52,275 nt of DNA, taken from contig NZ_KB905740.1 in NCBI RefSeq assembly GCF_000381045.1, forward strand, positions 1 through 52,275, written 5' to 3'. Shown in pieces: positions 47,250 through 52,275 of the stretch. The notes beneath the pieces were generated by a model, which saw only the letters and a list, made by a program, of their open reading frames with translations, searched no databases and had not been told where the DNA came from. How positions within the stretch are numbered: position 1 is the first letter of the stretch; each line of letters starts with the position of its first letter. The position numbers and the translations under genes are program-made. The stretch comes from Thermus scotoductus DSM 8553 (GTDB taxonomy: Bacteria; Deinococcota; Deinococci; Deinococcales; Thermaceae).

Positions 47250-49201
47250 GCCGGGTTCCGCCAAAGGGCCAGGGCCCGCACGGGGGCGTACACCTCCAAG
47301 GGCGGCAGGGCCTCCCCGGTCTTCAGGTCTATGCGATGGATGCGGCTCGCCCCGCGCCTGGCCGCATAGAGAATGCCCCCAAAGGGCAGAAGCTCCACCA
47401 GGCTCATGCGGTCCTCCCCCTCCAACAGGGGCAGGGTGTGGGAGGCGAGAAGGGATCCCGCCAGATCCAGCACCCGCACCTTGGCCGCCTCCACATCGTA
47501 GAGGTAAAGCCTCTCCCCCTCCACCCCCACCCCACCGAGAAGCCTCAGCTCCTCGCTTTCCTTGGAACGGCGGAAGGCATAACGGGAAAGGTAGCGCCCA
47601 TCCAGGGCCAGGCGTTGCACCTGGCGGTTGCCGTAGTCCAGGACGAAAAGGAACTCCGGCGTGGCCGCCAGGGCCTTGGGATCCTGGAAGGTGCCCCGGC
47701 CCGGCCCCTGGCCGCCAAAGCGCTCCTGGTACTGCCCCTTCAAATCGAGCCGGCTCACCGTGGCGGTCTCCGAGTCCAGGACAAACAGGCTACCGTTGGC
47801 CACCGCCAGGGCCGCGGGAAAGAGGAACTCCCCGGGCTTCATGCCGTAAGGCCCGGCGGAAAGGAGGTGCTCCCCTTCCGGGGAAAAGCGGTGAAGGAGC
47901 TTGGCCCCGTGCTCAAAAACCGAGATCCAGATGCCCCCCTCCCCATCGGCGGCCACGGAGAGGGGAGGGGCCGGGAAGTAGCCCGGACCGGAGCCAATGC
48001 CGGAAAGGAGCCGGGCAGCGGTACCGGAAAGGTCCAGAAGCCGCACCGTGCCCTTCTTGGCCTCCACCCCCAACAGCAGGTAGAAGGGGTGGGGCAGGCC
48101 CCGCTCCTCCTCCCAGGAGGCGGAAAGGCCCCGGATCACCTCGTCCAAGGACGGGCGCTTGGCTGGGTCCTTCTCCAGCATCTTCAAGACCAGGTCGGAA
48201 AGAACCTGGGGAATCTGGGGATTGAGCTGCTTAGGAGGGGTGGGCACCTGGAAGATCTGCTGGTGAATCACCGTCTCATACCCCCCGGTGAAGGGGGGCT
48301 GGCCGGTGAGGGCCTCGTAGAGAACGATGCCCAGGGAGTAGATGTCCGAGCGGTGGTCCAGCTTCTGGCCCTTGGCCTGTTCCGGGCTCATGTATACCGG
48401 AGTGCCGATGCGGGCACCGGTGATGGTAAGGCGGGTGAGCACCTTGCCGGCGGCGATGCCAAAGTCCATGAGCCGCACCCCCCTGGGGTCCACGCCATCC
48501 TCCTTGAGGGCCCCTTTGAGCACCATGATGTTCCCCGGCTTGATGTCCCGGTGGACGATTCCCTGGGCGTGGATGTGCTTAAGGGCATCGGCCACCCGGG
48601 CGAGGATGGCTGCCGCCTGCTTCAGGGAAAGGCGCCTTTCCTCTATAAGCTTGTCCAGACCCTCCCCCTCCAGGTACTCCATGGCGATGAAGTGCACTCC
48701 ATCCACCTGGCCATGGTCGTAGACCTTAACAATGTTGGGATGGTCCATCTTGGCCAGGACCTCCGCTTCCCGGTGGAAGCGGCGCACGAAGCGGGGGTCG
48801 CCCACAAAGCGTTCCTGGGGAACCTTGAGGGCCACCAGGCGGCCGGTTTTCCTATCCTTGGCCTTGTACACGGTGGCCATACCCCCCACGCCCACCTTCT
48901 CCAGGATCTCGTACTGCTTCTCCAGAGCCCGGGCCTCCTCCGTGGTCTTGGAACCGGAGGAAGCCCGTCCCTGGGTACGGGAACGCCTTTGGACCCTCCG
49001 CCGGGGACCCAGGTAGACCCGGGGTGAGGCCAGCAGCCCCAGGCCCATAAGCAGCCAGGGGAAAACCACCTCCGCCCGGGCCCCCGTGGCCCAGGCGGCT
49101 CCCGAGAGGAGGAGCAGGAGGAACCATAGGGCCCACGGGGAAAGGCGGGAAGCCAGGGCTGCGGTGAGGAGAACCAGGAGGAAGGCCAGAAGCCCCTGCA
49201 T
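47246..49201 (-). CDS. Membrane Ser/Thr protein kinase with NHL-like beta-propeller
   Basis: 651 residues. Three N-terminal membrane helices (about 3-70). A Hanks-type kinase (about 95-360) has glycine loop VGVGGMATVYKA, Lys in VALKVP, catalytic HRDIKPGNIM, DFG in RLMDFGIAAG and the APE-equivalent MSPEQAKG. Then come six or so repeats of about 45 residues typical of NHL/beta-propeller domains (about 375-645). Unlike PknD-type kinases, the propeller appears to lie on the same, cytoplasmic side as the kinase. ATG 49201 overlaps the phosphatase stop (ATGA). Confidence 0.9.
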   Translation of the reverse strand: MQGLLAFLLVLLTAALASRLSPWALWFLLLLLSGAAWATGARAEVVFPWLLMGLGLLASPRVYLGPRRRVQRRSRTQGRASSGSKTTEEARALEKQYEILEKVGVGGMATVYKAKDRKTGRLVALKVPQERFVGDPRFVRRFHREAEVLAKMDHPNIVKVYDHGQVDGVHFIAMEYLEGEGLDKLIEERRLSLKQAAAILARVADALKHIHAQGIVHRDIKPGNIMVLKGALKEDGVDPRGVRLMDFGIAAGKVLTRLTITGARIGTPVYMSPEQAKGQKLDHRSDIYSLGIVLYEALTGQPPFTGGYETVIHQQIFQVPTPPKQLNPQIPQVLSDLVLKMLEKDPAKRPSLDEVIRGLSASWEEERGLPHPFYLLLGVEAKKGTVRLLDLSGTAARLLSGIGSGPGYFPAPPLSVAADGEGGIWISVFEHGAKLLHRFSPEGEHLLSAGPYGMKPGEFLFPAALAVANGSLFVLDSETATVSRLDLKGQYQERFGGQGPGRGTFQDPKALAATPEFLFVLDYGNRQVQRLALDGRYLSRYAFRRSKESEELRLLGGVGVEGERLYLYDVEAAKVRVLDLAGSLLASHTLPLLEGEDRMSLVELLPFGGILYAARRGASRIHRIDLKTGEALPPLEVYAPVRALALWRNPA

Positions 49202-49956
49202 CACTCCACCCGTAAGGCCACGGCGGTGACGTTGTCGTCCCCACCCCGGCGCAAAGCCTCGGCCAGAAGGCCCTCGAGGCTCGCCTGCAGGTCCTTGCCC
49301 AAGACCCACTCCTCCTCGGGCACCAGGCCGTAAAGCCCATCCGTGACCAAAAGCACCCCTTCCCCAGGGGCAAGGTGCACCTCCTTCAGGTCAAAGCGGG
49401 CCTCGGGCAAACCCAGGGCCCGCGTGAGGATGTTGCGGTAAGGGTGGTGCTCGGCCTCCGTGCGGGTAAGAACCCCTTCCCTCAAGCGCTCCGCCACCCA
49501 GGAGTGGTCCTCGGTGAGCCGTTTCAGCCCCTTTGCCGTGAGGTGGTAGGCCCGGGAGTCCCCGATGTGCCCCACCACCCCCTCCTTGAGCCAGTCCGCA
49601 TAGAGGAAGGCGGTAAGGGTGGTGCCCATGCCCTTCTTCCCAAGCCTTTCCGCCTCCTTCTCCACCCGCCTGGCCGCCAGAGTGAAGGCCTTTTCCATCA
49701 CCTTGGAGAGGCCCACCGCTGGCCGGCCTCCCTTCAGGTGCTCCGCATAGGCCCGCGCTGCCTCGGAAATAGCCTCTATGGCCACCTTGCTGGCCCACTC
49801 CCCTGCCTCCATCCCCCCCATGCCGTCGGCCACCGCCAGGAGGAGGAGGTTACCCTGGGGGACCTCGAGGCGCATCACCCGGTGGAAGTCCTCGTTGTTC
49901 TGGCGGCGGCCCACATGGGAGACCGCGGCCACGCTGTACCGGGGAGCAAGGCGCAT
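49201..49956 (-). CDS. PP2C-family protein phosphatase
   Basis: 251 residues. PPM motifs with the metal-binding acids: RRQNNEDFH, ADGMGGMEAGE, GTTLTAFLY, GHIGDSRAY, LLVTDGLYGLV and GGDDNVTAV. It should reverse phosphorylation by the kinase encoded next. ATG 49956 is 7 nt after a consensus TATAAT (minus strand), which decides the start over ATG 49965. First gene of the phosphatase-kinase-regulator-sensor operon. Divergent from the large unknown gene. Confidence 0.92.
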   Translation of the reverse strand: MRLAPRYSVAAVSHVGRRQNNEDFHRVMRLEVPQGNLLLLAVADGMGGMEAGEWASKVAIEAISEAARAYAEHLKGGRPAVGLSKVMEKAFTLAARRVEKEAERLGKKGMGTTLTAFLYADWLKEGVVGHIGDSRAYHLTAKGLKRLTEDHSWVAERLREGVLTRTEAEHHPYRNILTRALGLPEARFDLKEVHLAPGEGVLLVTDGLYGLVPEEEWVLGKDLQASLEGLLAEALRRGGDDNVTAVALRVE

Positions 49957-49963
49957 CGGACCC

Positions 49964-49971
49964 ATTATAGT
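49964..49971. promoter_or_regulatory. Shared -10 region of the phosphatase operon and the divergent gene
   Basis: The octamer ATTATAGT reads TATAAT on the minus strand (49964-49969, 7 nt before ATG 49956) and TATAGT on the plus strand (49966-49971, 9 nt before GTG 49981). The gap between the start codons is 24 nt. Confidence 0.6.
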
Positions 49972-49980
49972 GATGAATGG

Positions 49981-51726
49981 GTGGAGCACCTGGCCGACCT
50001 GGTGGACCTCTACGAGTACCGGGTGGAGGACCTGGCCGCAGGCCGCACCCCTAAGGGGGGGAAGAGGGCCCTTTTGCAACTGAGGGCCTTCCTCATCCAA
50101 ACCCGCCTGCCAGGGCCCTTGGCCAAGCGCTTCCGCCAGGCCGATGCTCGCTTCAAAGCCCTGCGGCAAAGCCCGAACCCTCCCCCACCCGTAGAGACCC
50201 CTTCCCCGGACTTTCCTGCCCAGGCCTTGGAGCACCTGGAAGAACCCACCCCCAAGCCTTCCCCCTTGCGGGCCATCGCCTTAAAGGTGTGGCACCTCCT
50301 GGCAGAGCGGGAGGCCAAAGCCCGGGCCAAGGACCTTCTGACGGGGAGGCGGGAGGAACTCAGGCTCATCCACGCCTTCTTGCAGAACTACCTGGAGTAC
50401 CGGGAAAAGGAAACCTTCAAGCGGGACTTCAACCTCTCCCGCTTCCACCCCACCCACCCCATCCCCTCTCTTTCCGATAGCCTCATGGACCTCGAGGACC
50501 CCAAGGTGGCCGAGGCCCTGGTGATGGAGTTTTTGGAAACCGCCCTGCACCTTCCTCAGGACCTTCCCCTGCCCCCTGAGGAAACCCGCACCTACATCCG
50601 CCGCTTCCTGAACCGCATCCTGGAGTGGGACGACGCCTACGGCCTTCCCCCCAAGCGGGACCTCATGCCCTTGAAAAAAGCCCTGGAGGAAGCCAAGCGT
50701 CTGGGGGCAAGCGCCCTGGAGATTGCCAGGCTGGAAGAACGCCTCAGGAAAGAGGCCCAGGAGGAAAGGCGGCGGGAACTCCTCTTGGAAGAGGAGCGGC
50801 GCCGCTTCCGCGTGGCCCTGGAAAAGGTCATCGCCCTCCTGAACCTGCTTCCCACCCCGCAAGGGGAAACCCCCTGGCCCCGGGTTCCCGAGCCCGGCCA
50901 GGGGGAGGAAAGCCTGGTTACCCTTCCCCTGAAGCCCGGCCGCATCGCCTTAGGACCCCTTACCCTCACCCTAAGCCAGGTGGAGGGTAGCTGGCACCTG
51001 GGGATGGCAGGCGAGGACCATGTCCTGGAGGACACCTTGGTGATCCCTTGGGAGGACCTCGAGGTCCTGGCGGTGCGGGAGAGGGATCTCCTCCACCTGA
51101 GGCTCGAGGCCCGAAGCGGAATCAGGCTCTACGAGCTCCTGGCCGAGGGGCGGATGCTAGCCCTCCTCCTAAGCCCCAACCAGGACTACATCTACCTGCG
51201 CCTCCTCAGGGCCCTTTATGCCCGATTGAAGGGGGAGTTCAGCCCCCAGGCCTTTGGCCCCGAGCTGGCGGAGAAGTACCGCCAGGCCCCCTGGGAAGCC
51301 CTGCAGGACTTCGCCCGCAAGGTTTTGGAGCTCGCCCTGAAGCGCCTGGGTGGGGCGGACCCCACCCCCCTCCTCAAGGAGGTGGGCCAAGCCCTGGGGC
51401 AGGAGCGGGAAGCCCTGGTTTTGGCGGAGGCCTTAAGGGAGTACCTGGGCCGCCGCCCCCCCACCCGGGAAACCCTGGGGGGGGAAGTGCACCTGCTTTC
51501 CATCGGGGCCGAGCCCCTGGCCCTCAAGGTGGGGCAAACCGTCCTCTCCCTGCGCCCCAGGAACGCTCCTTCTGGAGACCTCCAGGAGGACGTCCTTTAC
51601 GTGGGCCAGGCGGGCGAGATACCCCAAAGGCTCAAGGACCTTCTGGTCTACCGCCTCTCTGAAGGAACCGTGATCCTGGCCCGAGAGGGAAGGCGGCTTG
51701 CGTACCTGGTGATGGAAAACCCTTGA
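49981..51726 (+). CDS. Large cytoplasmic protein of unknown function
   Basis: About 581 residues from GTG 49981; the frame is open further left, but that part is antisense to the phosphatase. No signal peptide or membrane segment and no cysteine. The N-terminal 200 residues are helical and rich in Leu, Glu and Arg. A strongly charged coiled coil follows at about 235-285 (ARLEERLRKEAQEERRREL). The C-terminal half has alternating strands (GRIALGPLTLTLSQVEGSWHLG) and helices, ending in LAYLVMENP. I recognise no family. The divergent position next to a PP2C/kinase operon, with a shared -10, suggests a linked role, perhaps as substrate; this is inference. Confidence 0.75.
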   Translation: MEHLADLVDLYEYRVEDLAAGRTPKGGKRALLQLRAFLIQTRLPGPLAKRFRQADARFKALRQSPNPPPPVETPSPDFPAQALEHLEEPTPKPSPLRAIALKVWHLLAEREAKARAKDLLTGRREELRLIHAFLQNYLEYREKETFKRDFNLSRFHPTHPIPSLSDSLMDLEDPKVAEALVMEFLETALHLPQDLPLPPEETRTYIRRFLNRILEWDDAYGLPPKRDLMPLKKALEEAKRLGASALEIARLEERLRKEAQEERRRELLLEEERRRFRVALEKVIALLNLLPTPQGETPWPRVPEPGQGEESLVTLPLKPGRIALGPLTLTLSQVEGSWHLGMAGEDHVLEDTLVIPWEDLEVLAVRERDLLHLRLEARSGIRLYELLAEGRMLALLLSPNQDYIYLRLLRALYARLKGEFSPQAFGPELAEKYRQAPWEALQDFARKVLELALKRLGGADPTPLLKEVGQALGQEREALVLAEALREYLGRRPPTRETLGGEVHLLSIGAEPLALKVGQTVLSLRPRNAPSGDLQEDVLYVGQAGEIPQRLKDLLVYRLSEGTVILAREGRRLAYLVMENP

Positions 51727-51749
51727 CTTAAAGCCATTCCTGGTATACT
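51723..51749 (+). promoter_or_regulatory. Promoter of the interrupted transporter gene
   Basis: TTGACT (51723-51728), 15-nt spacer, TATACT (51744-51749). The leader has AAGGGGG before ATG 51768. The -35 overlaps the stop codon of the preceding gene. Confidence 0.5.
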
Positions 51750-51767
51750 CCCGGGCAAGGGGGTAGT

Positions 51768-52004
51768 ATGAAAGTTTTGGGGCACAAAGCCTTTGCCCGG
51801 TTAATCCTCTCCTACCTGGTTTCCCAGGCGGGGAGCAAGGTACACCGGGTGGCCCTCCTGGTGCTGGTCTATTTGCTCACAGAAAAGGCCCTTTGGGTTT
51901 CCTTGGTCCTGGGAGTCCAGCTTGTGGGCACCGTGGTCTTCTCCCCCCTCCTTTCTGCCTGGGCTGATACCCAGGACCGCAAGCGGCTCCTGGTGTGGTC
52001 CTGA
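51768..52004 (+). pseudogene. MFS transporter, N-terminal fragment cut by an IS element
   Basis: 78 codons remain. The start KVLGHKAFARLILSYLVSQ, two membrane helices and the loop SAWADTQDRKRLLVWS match the first two helices and motif A (GxLaDrxxRrxx) of major facilitator proteins. A full protein would have about 400 residues. The frame meets a TGA at 52002-52004, exactly where the sequence changes to a more AT-rich segment preceding an IS607-type transposase gene. It must be inactive unless the rest continues beyond the window after precise excision. Confidence 0.8.
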
Positions 52005-52032
52005 TACCGGTTGCCAAAGTTGTGGTCTGTTA

Positions 52033-52061
52033 TTGACGTCTATCCTCTTCTGTGTTAAGGT
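52033..52061 (+). promoter_or_regulatory. Promoter of the IS607 transposase gene
   Basis: TTGACG (52033-52038), 17-nt spacer, TAAGGT (52056-52061). A GGAGAGA lies before the GTG at 52080. Confidence 0.5.
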
Positions 52062-52079
52062 AAAGGCGGAGAGATAGGG

Positions 52080-52275
52080 GTGAAGCTGTCCCATTGGGCC
52101 AGAAAGCACGGGATTCCCTACCGCACCGCCTGGAAGTGGTTCAAGCAAGGGATTCTGCCTGCCAGGGCCATCCAGCTACCCACGGGCACCATCCTGGTTC
52201 TTGAGGAAGAGGAAGAGGTTAGGCTCCCCCAGGATGCTGCGGCCATCTACACCCGGGTCTCGGTGCACGAGGCCA
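52080..52275 (+). CDS. tnpA: IS607-family transposase TnpA (serine recombinase), partial
   Basis: The first 65 residues are present. An N-terminal MerR-like helix-turn-helix (KLSHWARKHGIPYRTAWKWF) and the short wing LPTGTILVLEEE are followed by the beginning of the serine-recombinase domain, AAIYTRVSVHEA, whose Ser is the expected nucleophile (IYxRVS motif). This domain order, DNA-binding first and catalytic second, is that of IS607 TnpA. The gene continues outside the window. Confidence 0.85.
   Translation, partial: MKLSHWARKHGIPYRTAWKWFKQGILPARAIQLPTGTILVLEEEEEVRLPQDAAAIYTRVSVHEA

Larger units (their letters stand above)
52005..52275 (+). mobile_element. Left end of an IS607-family insertion sequence (partial)
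   Basis: From about 52000 the base composition drops and a new promoter and a serine-recombinase transposase gene begin. IS607 elements leave no target duplication and prefer GG dinucleotides, so the exact edge between 51996 and 52018 cannot be fixed here. The element continues past the right edge; many IS607 elements also carry a tnpB gene there. Confidence 0.75.

Noticed and set aside
47336-49027. 563-codon plus-strand frame antisense to the Ser/Thr kinase
   Set aside because: Its length follows from high GC at the kinase's third positions; the translation lacks any domain, and the kinase motifs on the other strand are complete.

Overview
The window is chromosomal DNA of a Thermus species. 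It has a GC content in the high sixties and a strong G/C preference at third codon positions. Several proteins are close to ones I know from T. thermophilus: homoisocitrate dehydrogenase, PilMNOWQ, RsmF, L13, S9 and the 27-residue Thx peptide. Many genes have a -10 hexamer only 6-8 nt before the start codon, which is the leaderless arrangement common in Thermus. The differences from the T. thermophilus sequences I remember point to another species of the genus.

Layout. 1-1.8 kb: a partial ORF, OsmC, coaX, and an opposite-strand SRA-like ORF. 1.8-2.0 kb: tRNA-Asp and tRNA-Phe with promoter and terminator. 2.2-4.9 kb: HD-GYP protein, DUF5317 membrane protein, homoisocitrate dehydrogenase. 5.1-10.7 kb: the pilMNOWQ operon (type IV pili and DNA uptake). 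10.8-13.6 kb: aroC-aroK-aroB, then a broken VapC PIN gene. 13.9-25.6 kb: housekeeping genes, often in divergent pairs (rsmF, a 42-codon ORF with acpS, DUF4870, acyltransferase, der, a broken CDP-alcohol phosphatidyltransferase, sirtuin, nnr, thrB, DUF4388, Thx, rpsT, tyrS). This stretch also holds a two-gene unit for a secreted cysteine-rich protein and a small membrane protein. 25.6-33.4 kb: a System I cytochrome c maturation operon (ccdA, ccmABCDEFGH, a CcmI-like/cytochrome c fusion, Rieske protein). Next to it is a decayed cytochrome c-552 gene. 33.8-36.6 kb: orphan ABC ATPase, thiamine pyrophosphokinase, tRNA-Lys, DUF815 ATPase. 36.6-44 kb: pyrG, rplM-rpsI, addB-addA. 44.2-50 kb: a signalling operon in the order PP2C phosphatase, Ser/Thr kinase with beta-propeller, response regulator, histidine kinase, then a Met/His-rich secreted protein. 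50-52.3 kb: a large unknown protein, then an MFS gene cut by an IS607-family element that runs off the window.

How the genes fit together. The Ccm block is nearly a complete pathway: heme export and delivery (CcmABCDE), thiol handling (CcdA, CcmG, CcmH) and ligation (CcmF). It ends in two electron-carrier genes. PilMNOW should form the inner-membrane alignment complex feeding the PilQ secretin. AroC/K/B are three shikimate-pathway steps in one unit. AddAB is the likely recombination nuclease-helicase.

The main observations for a second look are: (1) the secreted protein at 21315-21689, whose last eight cysteines have mirror-symmetric spacing 4-4-8-9-8-4-4, with its membrane partner; (2) the palindromic octamer CCTCGAGG, with more than 40 copies by eye against about 2 expected from composition; (3) divergent genes that share one symmetric -10 element (24298-24305 and 49964-49971); (4) several gene lesions: a lost CGGG unit in cytochrome c-552, an in-frame TGA inside a catalytic motif, a frameshifted vapC, and an IS-interrupted transporter.
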